A stretch of DNA of 64,000 nt from a bacterium (GCA_015075175.1 JABTUV010000005.1:248001-312000), one strand, 5' to 3'. Shown: positions 32,601 through 41,982, numbered from the stretch's first letter. The notes: generated from the letters alone by a model not told the origin. Program-made: numbers and translations.

Positions 32601-34686
32601 GATCGGCATTGCCGGGGCGGTGGAGCCGAGGGCGGCGGTCGCCATCTTCTACGACGCGGCGTTCAGCAACCCGGTTCCGGGTGCAGTCGCCACGGCGGAC
32701 GATCATGGCGCATTCGGGCCGATCAGCCTGGGCAACGACCTGGCGACGCAGTTCTACCTGCGCGCCATCGACGAGATCGGGCACATTTCCTCGCCGTATC
32801 TCCTGCTCAATCCGTACGTGGAGAATCCGGTGGACGTGAATCCGAGCCTGATCGAAGTGACCAGCAACGAGGAGTTGGTGGACGACTGGATTCTGGGCAA
32901 GAGCGGCGCGGTGGAGCCGCGCGGGCGGGTCTTGATCTTCAAGACCATCGGCGACGCGACCGCCATCGCCGAGGATCCGGTGACGCACGTGGTGCTGGAG
33001 AGCGTGCCGGGCGTGGTGGCCCGGGCCTTCCGCTCCACCACCGCCAACGACTTCGGCGGCTTTGGGCCGGTCAACGTGGGTGACGACGAGAGCGACGTGT
33101 TCTACCTGCGGGTGATCGACGAGACCAACCACATCAGCAGCCCGCTGCTGCTTCGCAATCCGTTGGTGCCGGGCGTGGTGGACGTGGATCCGTTCCGCAT
33201 CCGCGTGGTGGCCAACCAGGAAGGGTTGGACGACTACATCGTGGGCGACTCGGGCGCGGTGGAACCGTTCTCGGGCGTGGAGGTCTTCACCTCGGACTGG
33301 AGCATCGCTCCGGCGACTCCGGTGCGCACGGGCAGCGTGGATCAGTACGGGCGGTTCACCATCAACATCGGCGACGACGAGTTCCGGGTGGGCGACGAGC
33401 TGGAGACCGAGTTCTGGCTGCGCTTCACGGATCCCATCGGGCATCTGTCGGCGCCGTACCGGGTGGTCAATCCGTTCATCCTGGGCACGCAGCGACCGGA
33501 CGTGATGCGCATCCGCGTGATCTCCAATCCGGAGGGACAGGATGATCTCGTGGTGGGCGTGGACGGGGCGGTGGAGGCCAACGCCGAGGTGCGGATATAC
33601 AGCGACGCGGGGCTGACGCACCTGGTGGCGGTGACGCAGGCGGACATGTGGGGCGCCTTCGGCCCGGTGTCCGTGGGCGACGACGTCTCGACGGTGTTCT
33701 ACCTCGTGGCCATTGACAATCTGGGCAACCAGAGCAGTCCGCTGCGGCTGCTGAATCCGTTCGTGCCCAACAATCCGCAGGCGACGTCCTTCGGGTTCGT
33801 GGTGCTGGACGGATTCGGCGGGGTGCACACGCGCAACGTGTACGACAGCCTGTCCAACGCGGCGCACCAGAACGTGGGCGTGCCGTATCCGCTGCCCATC
33901 TTTTCGGCGATCGCGCCGGTGCTGGACGGGTTCTTCGCCTTGCGCGGGGACGGGGTGATCGAGGCGTTGGGCAACGCGCCCTTGGTGGACCAGGTGTCGA
34001 TGCCGAACTATCCGATGCTCTTTACCGGGGACTTCACGCGCGGCGTGGACATCCAGGCGTATGAAGACTCGTCGGGCGGCGCCCGCGGCATGTATGTCGT
34101 GGACGCCTACGGCGAGGTCTTCACCTCGCGGGTGTACGGCGTGGAGTACGTTCGCAGTCTGTCCGAGCCGCCGCTGTACTACGACCGCGTGGTGCGGGCG
34201 ATGCAGCTGGTGCGCGACGAGTACGGCGATCCGGTGGGCACGCTGGTGATGGACCGGAACGGCATGATCACGGCGCGCGGCGGCGGCGCCTTCAGCGACG
34301 CGGTCTCGGCGGCGTTGGGGCAGCATCTCATGCACGGCATGGCGGTGGCCTTCGACGTGAAGACGGATGCGAACCATACCGTGACGGGGCTCCTGGTGCT
34401 GGGCGAGAACGGCGACGTGGTAGCCGTGGGCGACGCGCCGGACGTGGCGACGCGGCCGGCCATCGCGGGCGGGTTGGCGCGCGACATCGAGATCGATCCG
34501 ACCGGCCGGGGTTACTACATCCTGGACGGGCTGGGCGGCATCCTGACGGTGGGCGACATCACGCCGCTGGAAGGGGCGCCGTACTTCGGCTTCGACATCG
34601 CCCGCGACCTGGACGTCGTGCACGCGCGGGGCGGGCGGGACATCGACATGCCGCCCTATCCGTATCCCGAAGAAGCGGGGCAGTGA
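20642..34686 (+). CDS. Giant secreted multi-domain adhesin-like protein (~4,680 residues, two frame changes)
   Basis: The ATG at 20642 gives MSTSTMKLWQGAMILVLWG, a signal peptide whose frame breaks near 20705. The frame continues from about 20710 (SATFTHNLTVQPSTNGDVIL) to about 25148, where a second indel shifts it; it then stays open to 34686. Domains by position: Fn3-like near 20750-21060; several Ig-like modules at 21950-24300; a proprotein-convertase P-domain at 25528-25818; Fn3 modules at about 26600-27600; beta modules with an IGDN turn at 28290-30060; a beta-propeller-like part at 30280-31140; seven tandem modules at 31640-33780; then VLDGFGGV-type repeats to the end. There is no visible sorting signal or catalytic domain. 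Codon use matches the neighbours. A strong terminator follows. Confidence 0.8.
25528..25818 (+). other. Proprotein-convertase P-domain inside the giant protein
   Basis: The segment reads LVGTIGTISIDVNITHTYRG, DLALYLTSPGGTVYQF, HGTWTLTINDVFFLDSGWLN, SWSLTFTG. This is the jelly-roll P/Homo B domain that normally follows a subtilisin-type protease. Here no protease precedes it, so it may act as a binding or folding module. Confidence 0.8.
31640..33780 (+). repeat. Seven tandem protein modules of ~85-110 residues in the giant gene
   Basis: Each module has the order N..G..D..(V/I)G..GAVE....V.IY.D, a short strand, G.FGP...GDD, then FYLRA.D..G..S.P..L.NP(F/L)V. Start points are about 31640, 31920, 32250, 32560, 32850, 33200 and 33510. 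The GDD/GDN turn and the paired Asp suggest calcium-binding beta-sandwich modules; this is an inference. The modules have diverged at DNA level, so they are old duplications. Confidence 0.8.
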
Positions 34687-34743
34687 AGGGTGGGGCCGCG
34701 AAGCCCTTGGCGGTGACGACGTCCCATAGGCGTTAACAACACG

Positions 34744-34780
34744 CGGGGGGAGGAATAGCGGCTATTCCTCCCCCCGTTTG
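34744..34780 (+). terminator. Terminator of the giant gene
   Basis: CGGGGGGAGGAATAGC and its exact reverse complement are separated by one base, 58 bases past the stop, and are followed by TTTG. The stem is 16 pairs long, although the terminal loop must open some pairs. Confidence 0.75.
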
Positions 34781-34815
34781 CTAGTGCCCTTTCAAGGGAA
34801 GTACTCGCGACCAGA

Positions 34816-35025
34816 ACGTCCTCTCGATACGCCGGCGTACCGGCTACTCGAGGACTCGGGTTCGGCTTCCTCGCAAGTACTTCTTGTGAAACGGCGCTCG
34901 TACGGATCGGGGGAGTACAAACTTCAGTTTGCGGGCAGGCTGAAGCCTGGACTCCGGGGGAAGGAGGCAGGCTGAAGCCTGGACTCCGGGGGGAAGGAGG
35001 CAGGCTGCCGCCTGGACTCCGAACG
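34816..35025. repeat. Family A element followed by family D repeats
   Basis: The gap 34687-35037 holds a family A hairpin at about 34816-34875 (CTCTCGATACGCCGGCG, then CCGGCTACTCGAGG). It is followed by family D: ACAAACTTCAGTTTG at about 34917-34931 and three copies of CAGGCTG(A/C)(A/C)GCCTGGACTCC at about 34938-35020. Family D also occurs at 43434-43540. Confidence 0.7.
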
Positions 35026-35037
35026 GGGCACACGGAC

Positions 35038-36999
35038 ATGCTGCGCAGCACCAAGAGTCGGCTCGTGTTGATGTCTCTGGTTCCCACGCTGCTCCTGTTC
35101 GTGGGGATGTCGCTGTACGCCTTCAAGTTGTTGTCGGACGAGGAGCTGGGGGTGTGGCGGAACGATGCGCGGGCGATTGCGCTGTCGGTGCTGCCGCTCC
35201 TGGAGGAGGAGGGACGGGTGCGGCTGCCGACGCCGGAGAACCCGTCGGAGGCGGAGCTGGCGCGGCGCGAGCGCATCCAAGGCTTTCTGGCGACGGCCCG
35301 CGCCGACCGGGCGGAGTGGCTGACGCACGTCTCGGTCATCAGTTGCATCGACTACAAGCCGATTTATCACAGTCCGGGGGGAGACGCCGAGGCGCTGCCG
35401 ATCCTGGACCAGGGGACGACCGACCGGGTGCTGACGAGCCGGGAGATGCGGCCCATCTGGGTACCCGAGTCGTCGTCGTTTCTGGTTCCCTTGCGGTCGG
35501 CGGAGGACACGCGCACGCGGGCGTTTCTGCAGGTGGGGGTGCGGTCCGACCGGCAGGGGCGGCTGGCGGAGCGGTTGTGGGAACGCAGTCTCGTTCCGTT
35601 GGCGGCCATCCTGGCCGCCTCGCTGCTTTTGTCCTGGATGCTTTTCCGTTCCATGCACGGCAACGCGCTGGATCCGATTGCAGGCGTATTGGCCAAGGCC
35701 AACGCCGGTTACAGCGACAAGCGCGTGGATTTGTCGCGCTGCAATCCCGATCTCGTGCCGCTGGCTACCTCGATCAACATGCTTTTAGACCTGCAGGTGG
35801 AGCAGTACCAGCGCCTTCTGGAGTATGAATCGCGCGAGGAGGAGATGGCGAACCGGCTGAAGCTGTTCCGGGAGGAGACGGGGGACCGGTTGCGGCACAT
35901 CGAGCGGGAGCGGGAGAACTTGGAGGTGCGCTGGCAGACGCTGCGGGACACGGCGCCGGTGGGGATCGCGGTACTGGATTTGCGGGCGGGGCAGCTGTTG
36001 GAGCACAACACGCGCGCGCGGCGCATGTTCCGCATCGAGGACGAGGACGGGGCTTTTCGCGCGCCGGTGGACCTACTGCGCGGGGTGGAGAAGGCGCTGG
36101 GGGCGGGTGGGGAGACGGCGGAGGCGCTGCTGTCCATTTTCGATCCCATTTTGCACCAGATGCGGCCGGTGCGGGTGCGCATGCGGCGGCTGGACCCCTC
36201 GCGGGCGGCCGGTTCGGACCGCATCCTCTTGGTCCTGGAGGATCAGGAGCCTTTGCAGAAGTTCGAGCTGGTCAAGAACGAGTTTTACGAGCACGTGAAA
36301 GCGAGTTTCGCCCGGCCGCTGTCGCGCATCGCCGAACTGCTTTCGGCGGTGCGTGCGGAGTCCTTTGATCCGGCGGCGCTGGACGAATTGTCGGCGTTGT
36401 CGGCGTCGCTGGAGGGGGAGATCAAGCGATTGCTCGACCTGGAAGCGACGGCTCCGGCGCCGCGCCAGAAGAGCATGATTGAACTGGACTTGGCGGCGCT
36501 CTTGGCGCACAGCGCGCGGCTGGTGGGAGAGAAGCATCCGGGGCGGCATTGCCGCGTGCACCATCGCATCGGGCCGGGAGGCGGGTTGGTGCTGGCCGAT
36601 CCGGACGACCTGTCGCGGATTCTCGTGAGTCTTTTCGAGTTGGTGCTGGAGTGGCGGGTGGACCTCATGTTGGAGGTCGAGATAACCGCGCGGGAGGACT
36701 CGGTATTGATCCTGGCGGCGGGGACGCCGAGTCCGCGCTCGAACTCGCTTTTTGACATCAAGCCGGCGGGGACGGTGGAGGGGGCGGAGCAGGACGCGAC
36801 GGTGCGGCGGGCCTGGATGATGCGGCTATCGGTGCTGGCGACGCGGCTGGAGGCTTACGGGGGCACGCTCAACCATCGGCTGGTACCCCAGCGGAACCGG
36901 TTGGAGGTAGCCGTCAGCCTGCCGCGGCTGGCCCAGTCGGATCCCGGCTCGCCCCAGGACATGGTGGGGCGGCTGGTGCGGAGTTTTCTGCAAGGCTAA
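35038..36999 (+). CDS. Membrane sensor histidine kinase-like protein, catalytically degenerate
   Basis: A protein of 653 residues. TM1 is at residues 9-30, an outer sensor domain at 31-180, and TM2 at about 185-203 (LVPLAAILAASLLLSWML). A HAMP-like region follows, then a coiled coil, then a PAS domain near 300-350 (LRDTAPVGIAVLDLRAGQLL). The helical hairpin that should hold the phosphorylated His reads EHVKASFARPLSRI; where normal kinases have SHELRTPL there is KASFARPL, so the His is Ala. The ATPase part has FELVLEW in place of the N-box DNA and no DxGxG box. It is therefore probably a pseudo-kinase that signals by conformation. HU and HDOD genes follow. Confidence 0.75.
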   Translation: MLRSTKSRLVLMSLVPTLLLFVGMSLYAFKLLSDEELGVWRNDARAIALSVLPLLEEEGRVRLPTPENPSEAELARRERIQGFLATARADRAEWLTHVSVISCIDYKPIYHSPGGDAEALPILDQGTTDRVLTSREMRPIWVPESSSFLVPLRSAEDTRTRAFLQVGVRSDRQGRLAERLWERSLVPLAAILAASLLLSWMLFRSMHGNALDPIAGVLAKANAGYSDKRVDLSRCNPDLVPLATSINMLLDLQVEQYQRLLEYESREEEMANRLKLFREETGDRLRHIERERENLEVRWQTLRDTAPVGIAVLDLRAGQLLEHNTRARRMFRIEDEDGAFRAPVDLLRGVEKALGAGGETAEALLSIFDPILHQMRPVRVRMRRLDPSRAAGSDRILLVLEDQEPLQKFELVKNEFYEHVKASFARPLSRIAELLSAVRAESFDPAALDELSALSASLEGEIKRLLDLEATAPAPRQKSMIELDLAALLAHSARLVGEKHPGRHCRVHHRIGPGGGLVLADPDDLSRILVSLFELVLEWRVDLMLEVEITAREDSVLILAAGTPSPRSNSLFDIKPAGTVEGAEQDATVRRAWMMRLSVLATRLEAYGGTLNHRLVPQRNRLEVAVSLPRLAQSDPGSPQDMVGRLVRSFLQG

Positions 37000-37076
37000 T
37001 CGATTCAGGAAGTTGACTTGCTTCTGCAGCGCGCGGTACAATCAGGATGGCAGCGTTTGGGGAGGAGGGATACGTG

Positions 37077-37358
37077 GTGACATGCACCAAGAAGGACATC
37101 GTCCGGGAAGTGGCCCTGAAGACGGGGATCGACATCGTGAACGTGAAGGAGATCGTGCAGGCGATCTTTGATACCATGTGTGAGGGCTTGGCCCAGGACG
37201 GTAATATCGAAATCAGAAATTTCGGCATTTTCAAGGTCAAGGGAACCCCCGAACGCAAGGCCCGCAATCCCAAGACCAGCGAGATCATCACCGTGCCGGC
37301 CAAGAAGCACATCAGTTTCAAACCCGGCCAGGAGATGAAGAACCGCATCAACCAATGA
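37077..37358 (+). CDS. HU/IHF-family DNA-binding protein
   Basis: About 93 residues. It has TKKDIVREVALKTGIDIVNV, the beta-arm IEIRNFGIFKVKGTPERKAR, NPKTSE, VPAKKHISFKPGQEM, and no long tail. It binds and bends DNA. The GTG at 37077 follows GGAGGAGGG with good spacing; GTG 37074 is also possible. It lies about 80 bases downstream of the pseudo-kinase gene and 40 bases before the HDOD gene. Confidence 0.92.
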   Translation: MTCTKKDIVREVALKTGIDIVNVKEIVQAIFDTMCEGLAQDGNIEIRNFGIFKVKGTPERKARNPKTSEIITVPAKKHISFKPGQEMKNRINQ

Positions 37359-37395
37359 ATCCGTGGGTGGGACGCGGGTAGAGAGGCCGGGCGCT

Positions 37396-38256
37396 GTGTC
37401 CAAGGAAAGCATGGAGAAGATCATCGAGGAGGTGCGGAACATACCTCCTCTGCCGGCCGTGGTGGTGAAAGTGATCGCGCTGACGCGGGATTCCAACACT
37501 TCGGCCAACGACCTGAACCGGGTGATCTCGCTGGACCCGGCGCTGACGGCCAACCTGCTGAAGCTGTGCAACTCGGCGTACTACGGATTGCCGCGGGTAG
37601 TCAGTTCGATCACGCAGGCCGTGATGTATCTGGGCTTTCACACCGTGCGCAATCTTGTTCTCACCTCGACCATGAGCGATTTTCTGGCGCGGGACGTGTC
37701 GGGGTACGGGTACGCCAAGGGCGGGTTGTGGCAGCACTCGGTCGCGGTGGCGGTGGGGGCGGAGCAATTGTGCAAGCGGCTGCGGCCGGGGCTGCAGGAC
37801 GTGGCCTTCACCGCCGGGCTGATTCACGACATCGGCAAGGTGGTGCTGTCGCGGTTCGTGGCGGATGCCTGGGATGACATCCGCGGCTACATGGAGAAGA
37901 ACAACGTGCCCTTCATGGAGGCGGAGCGGCAGATATTGGGCTTCGACCATGCGCTGTTGGGGGCCAAGATCGCCGACACCTGGAACTTTCCGCAGGAGTT
38001 GGTGAACTCGATCGGCTACCACCACAAGCCGGAGGATGCGAAGGGGCGGCCGCTCCTGTCGGTGATCGTGCATCTGGCGGACGTGGCGGCGTTGCAGATG
38101 GGCTACGGGCTGGGCTACGACGGACTCATGTATCCGCTGTCGGAGTACGCGGTGCGCACGGCGAACATGTCGCAGAAGGACATGGAGGAGCTGTACGCGA
38201 CGCTGGAGGAGTCGATGAAGAACGCGACGTCGTTTCTGGAGATCAGCGCGAACTGA
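37396..38256 (+). CDS. HDOD-domain protein
   Basis: About 286 residues. The HDOD domain begins IPPLPAVVVKVIALTRDSNT, continues ISLDPALTANLLKLCNSAYY and VVSSITQAVMYLGFHTVRNL, then AFTAGLIHDIGKVVL with the HD pair, FDHALLGAKIADTWNFP and IGYHHKPED. HDOD proteins are HD-fold relatives that mostly act as scaffolds in signalling, such as c-di-GMP or motility control. The start is GTG 37396 or ATG 37411. It is probably cotranscribed with HU and perhaps the pseudo-kinase. Confidence 0.85.
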   Translation: MSKESMEKIIEEVRNIPPLPAVVVKVIALTRDSNTSANDLNRVISLDPALTANLLKLCNSAYYGLPRVVSSITQAVMYLGFHTVRNLVLTSTMSDFLARDVSGYGYAKGGLWQHSVAVAVGAEQLCKRLRPGLQDVAFTAGLIHDIGKVVLSRFVADAWDDIRGYMEKNNVPFMEAERQILGFDHALLGAKIADTWNFPQELVNSIGYHHKPEDAKGRPLLSVIVHLADVAALQMGYGLGYDGLMYPLSEYAVRTANMSQKDMEELYATLEESMKNATSFLEISAN

Positions 38257-38325
38257 GGCCTTCTTCTCATACTCGTAATCGTAATCCTACTACGGCGGCC
38301 AGGAAATACCTGGCTTGGGAAGCCG

Positions 38326-39040
38326 GGCGCAGGCGCAGCACGCTGCGCAACTAGGGCGTCTTTATGCCAGGTAAAGCTTGGCCGACGTAGTAATCCTAAT
38401 CTCGACTCCGAAGGCCTTGGCGGTGGAAGGCCGCCGTGCCTCTCGATACGGCCCCGAAGTCACATCTTGCCACGGATGGAGGTGCTACGGCGGGGCCTAC
38501 TCGAGGACACGGCTTTGATTTTCGCGTAATTGAAAAACCCGGGTTCTCGAGTAGCGCGAAAAACAAAATCCGGTTTCTCGAGTAGCCCGTCTGCGGGCGT
38601 ATCGAGAGAGCGGCCTGGAAGCGGCCTTGGCGGTTGTCTGCGCGACTGGCTTCACGTGCGGGGCAACGGTGGGTGGAACCCAAGAGGCCGGGCGCGGCGC
38701 GCGCGGAGACCCAGTAAAAGGCGGCGTGATCGCGCGTCGAGGTCGGCGCATCGGGATGCCCCCCACGACATCGCAAGAGATCGAGGCCGGCTGTCGCTGG
38801 CCGGTAACCGTAGTATATCGCCGGCGGGGACGAGTGTCAGGTATTTGATGGGGGCCAGCGGCTGCCTCGCGGATGAGGGGGTGCGTCCACGTGGGCTGGT
38901 CGCTGTCAACGCCGCCGCTTTCGACGTTGGGGTGGCGGGGGAAGGGACAGGCGCCGATTTTGAAGTGGGAGCTCGCCTCTATCGCGGGATCGACGCGCAA
39001 AATCGGCGACTGTCCCGCGGCGCAAAATCGGCGACTGTCG
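38326..39040. repeat. Intergenic region with families H, A and B
   Basis: The gap 38257-39201 (945 bases) has no supported gene. It holds the GCGCAGCACGCTGCGCAAC palindrome near 38335 (also near 12900), a family A composite at 38433-38615 ending in a GTAGCCCGTCTGCGGGCGTA hairpin, and family B at 38944-39040 with a duplicated right arm (AAAATCGGCGACTGTC twice). Confidence 0.7.
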
Positions 39041-39201
39041 CGTGTGGTCGTAAGTGCTTGACAGGCGGGAGGGGGTGGGGGATGATGGACGTGCTGCGTC
39101 TGTCCGCCTGGGATTGGTCCCCTTGACTGTCGCTGGGGCGGCCGCCGTGCTTCCTCTGCCGACCTCGCCGCTCCGGCCCACCCCAAGCTGGAGGCCCTAT
39201 C

Positions 39202-39663
39202 ATGATTCGCGATCTGTCCGGCGCGCTGGAGATTCTCGACCGCATGAAGGAGGCGGAGCTGGCGCTGGCGGAGTTCTATTCCGACTGCGCGCAGGCTCCC
39301 AACGGCGACCCCGACTTCTGGAAGGGCATCTCGGAGGACGAACGGCGCCACGCTGCGAGCCTGGAGCACATGCGCCAGGCGCTGGCCGACCGGCCGGAGC
39401 GCTTCGAGATCGACCGACCTTTCTCGCTGTCGGAAGTGAAAGCCTTCATCGACAAAGTCCACAATCGCCACGACCGCATCAGGCGCCAGCGGCCGCAGGA
39501 ACGGCAACTGTTGGAGCTGGTGCGCGAGCTGGAGCAGTCGCTCTTGGAATCCCGGTGTACCGAGTTTCTGTCCACGCGCGACAAGGAGTTCAACCACTGG
39601 GCGCGCATGTTGGCGGTGGAGACGCGCCAGCACCGCGATCGGGTGCTTGAGCGGATGCGCTGA
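39202..39663 (+). CDS. Ferritin-like di-iron protein
   Basis: A protein of 153 residues, mostly helical. It has the ligand pattern of a ferritin-like four-helix bundle: Glu19 in the first helix, Glu47-x-x-His50, a Glu near 109-116 in the third helix, and Glu129-x-x-His132. It lacks the rubredoxin domain of rubrerythrins. The likely role is peroxide or iron handling, or an unknown oxidation. The ATG at 39202 gives a full first helix. It is flanked by repeats. Confidence 0.6.
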   Translation: MIRDLSGALEILDRMKEAELALAEFYSDCAQAPNGDPDFWKGISEDERRHAASLEHMRQALADRPERFEIDRPFSLSEVKAFIDKVHNRHDRIRRQRPQERQLLELVRELEQSLLESRCTEFLSTRDKEFNHWARMLAVETRQHRDRVLERMR

Positions 39664-39670
39664 GGCGCGC

Positions 39671-39702
39671 GTGATCCCCCCTGCCCCCTGTTAGGGGGCG
39701 TT
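39671..39702 (+). repeat. Family E palindrome
   Basis: GATCCCCCCTGCCCCCTGTT with a GGGGGC return arm lies ten bases past the ferritin-like stop and may act as its terminator. Confidence 0.5.
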
Positions 39703-39864
39703 GATGGCTGCATCAAGGCAGTCCTCAGCATCCAAGCCGCCCTTCGACTTCGCGCTCCGCGCCTCGCTCAGGGCTTTCGGTTGTGGGTGTATGCGGCGGC
39801 TCAGGGCTGTGGGTGCAGGTCGCAGGGTTCTCCGCCTGGTCACGTGGAGGAATTGACAAAAGCG

Positions 39865-39892
39865 TTGACACTTGCTGGACTTAAACTATATC
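39865..39892 (+). promoter_or_regulatory. Promoter of the PilZ gene
   Basis: TTGACA, a 16-base spacer and TATATC lie about 45 bases before the ATG at 39937 in an AT-rich stretch. A second TTGACA lies 12 bases earlier (39853). Confidence 0.5.
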
Positions 39893-39936
39893 TTCGGTTA
39901 ATTCATTGCGTATTCCGACAGCAACCGGGCAAGGAG

Positions 39937-40340
39937 ATGGAAACCAGCAAACCCACGGGACGGAACTCGCCAACATGTACGCGCCTACCACGTATTCCAG
40001 GTGAAGCTTCACCCTGAAGGGCATCGGTAGTAACCAGCCGCATGGGTGAGGTATCGGCGGAGGGCAAGAACATCAGCGAGGGCGGGCCTCTACATGGAGC
40101 CTTTGCAGCGCGAGATCCGACCGGCACAGCACGGCGGTAGATAATTCTCTTCTTCAAGTCCACGCTGGTGATGCAGGTGCAATTGCCGGGCGAGACGCGC
40201 CCCTGTCGGCCAAGGGCAAGGCGGTGGATCGAGAAAGAGACGCCCGGGCAACCTTACCGGCACGGGTAGCCATCGCCTTCACGCAATTGGGGCCGGACGA
40301 GCGGGCCGCCATCAAGCGCTTCGTGGCCCTGCATACGTAG
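39937..40340 (+). pseudogene. PilZ-domain protein (heavily frameshifted)
   Basis: Read across frames, the pieces are METSKPTGR, MYAPTTYS, MGEVSAEGKNISEGGLYMEP (the DxSxxG motif appears as NISEGG), ILFFKFTL, VMQVQLPGETRPLSAKGKAV, IEKETPGQPYR, then VAIAFTQLGPDERAAIKRFV and a stop at 40340. This is a complete single PilZ domain of about 130 residues, normally a c-di-GMP receptor. At least five single-base changes break it. A good promoter precedes it, which argues that the broken reading is a consensus error. Confidence 0.65.
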
Positions 40341-40445
40341 CGCGCTTCTGGAGCACACCGGCGAGGGACCGTCCCCTCGAGGCTACGCCTCACCGATAGA
40401 GAATAAGAAACGAGGCAGCCAGAAGGCGGACTGGGCGCATGGAGT

Positions 40446-40677
40446 CCGTCCTCTCGATACGCCGGAGTACCGGCTACTCGAGGACTCGGTTTCGCATCTG
40501 TCGCGACCTGACGGACGCCCGGATGCGCACCCGGCGGAGCCTTTACTCGAGGACTCGGTTTCGTTTCTCTCGCGAGCCTACGAAGGCCCATTTTTGAGAG
40601 CAGGCGCCGATTCTTTCGCGGGATTGCAGCATGAATGCATCATGCCGCTTGAGAAGGGGTGACTGTCCTGCGTGGTG
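40446..40677. repeat. Family A element followed by family B
   Basis: A complete family A hairpin (40446-40500) and an extra right half (40540-40580) are followed by family B arms at about 40600 (CAGGCGCCGATTC) and 40660 (GGGGTGACTGTCC). The gap 40341-40690 shows no gene. Confidence 0.75.
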
Positions 40678-40690
40678 ATTGTCCCGAGCC

Positions 40691-41815
40691 ATGATCCTCC
40701 TGGTGTCGAGAGTTTCCACCGGTACAAAGCGGACGGTCGCGGATCGCGCTGGACATGGCGCGGGAGCTGGTGCGTATGGGGCGGCGATTGAAGTGGTGGC
40801 GCCGCGGGAGCGGGAGCGCGGGCGTATGACGCGGGCTGGGGTGGCGGATGCGCGCGTGGGGTGCGGGCTGGTCCGTTGCCGGCGGCGATGGCGGCGGCGC
40901 GCTGCCGCTGCTTGTGTCCCGGCGGGCGCGCTACCATCGGATCGTCGCGATGGAGCCTGGGAGCGGCCAGCCGGCTGGCGGGCTGGATCGCCTGGGGTCG
41001 CGGGCGCCGCTGGACTTGTGCGCGTTCGACTACGAATTTCTGCGCTATCGCGGCCTGTCGCTCTTGCAGAAGCGCGCGCCTGTCTGGCGGCGCCGCCGCC
41101 GACCGGTGCTGGCCGTCAGCGAGCACCCGCCGCCAGTTGATGAGTTTCGGCGCGCCGGAGGAGAAAATCCGGCGCCTGCCCGTGGGTGGACCTGGGCGCT
41201 TTCGCCGCCTGCTCCGCCGACCCGCGCCTCCTGCGCAGCCTCCGGACATCCGCCAAAAGGTGCTTCTCACGGTCGGGCGGCTCATCGCCCGCAGGGGGCC
41301 GACCTGGTTCTGCGCACGCTCTCGCAGCTGGTGCAGGATCGGCCCGACCTGGTGTACGTGATCGTGGGACGGGGCCGTATGAGCCGCGGCTGCGCGAGCT
41401 GGTGGAGCAGCTGGCACTGGAGCCGCATGTGCGCTTCTGCCCCTTCGTGACGGAGGAGATGCTGCCGCGGTTTTACAACCTGGCGGACGTATTCGTGCGG
41501 CCCAACCGCAAGCAGGGGCGCAGGTAGACGGGTTCGGGCTGGCTTTCTGGGAAGCGGGGGCCTCAGGCAACCGGTCATCGGCGGGCGACGGGGGGTTCGC
41601 TGGAGGTGGTCAGGAACGGGGAGACGGGATACCTGATCGACCCGGAAAGCAAGGCCATGCTGGCGGAGAAGATCGTCGAGCTCTTGGATCAGCCGGAGAG
41701 GGCGGCCGCGATGGGTTGGCGGCGCGGCGCTGGCTGGAAGAGACGGCGGAAGCGCGGGCGGCGGCGTGGGGGAGTTGTTCGGGGTCCGATGGCGCGTTGC
41801 ACAGCAAGGGGCAGC
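40691..41815 (+). pseudogene. Glycosyltransferase, GT4/group 1 type (frameshifted)
   Basis: The reconstructed protein starts MILLVSRV, HRYKAD, ALDMARELVRMG. After a poor middle come KVLLTVGRLIARR, LVLRTLSQLVQDRPDLVYVI, VGRGPYEPRLRELVEQLALE, PHVRFCPFVTEEMLPRFYNL, ADVFVRP, then GFGLAFWEAGASG and LEVVRNGETGYLIDPES. This is the Rossmann C-terminal half of a GT-B retaining enzyme with the donor-binding E.G..G region. It would transfer a sugar from a nucleotide donor, perhaps for surface glycans. Five or more frame changes are needed. A family A element abuts its 3' end. Confidence 0.7.
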
Positions 41816-41820
41816 GGCCG

Positions 41821-41960
41821 AGGCGTCCTCTCGATACGCCGTCCCTCGATACGGCGAGTACGCCTACTCGGGACGGCTACTCGAGGACTCCGGGTTTGTC
41901 GTTTTCGATACGAGGAAGTACCGGCTGCTCGAGGACTCGGTTGCTGTTCTCGCAACGGTT
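41821..41960. repeat. Nested family A elements
   Basis: CGTCCTCTCGATACGCCG is followed by a second CCTCGATACGGCGAGTACG within it, two right halves with CTACTCGGG and CTACTCGAGG, and a further CTGCTCGAGG copy. It looks like one element inserted into another. Confidence 0.7.
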
Positions 41961-41982
41961 TTCGAGAAAGGACAAGCGAGGA

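Noticed and set aside
25147-34623. A 3,158-residue frame on the minus strand opposite the giant gene
   Set aside because: It is rich in Arg and His with no domain pattern, as expected of an antisense shadow in GC-rich DNA. The plus frame shows clear domains.
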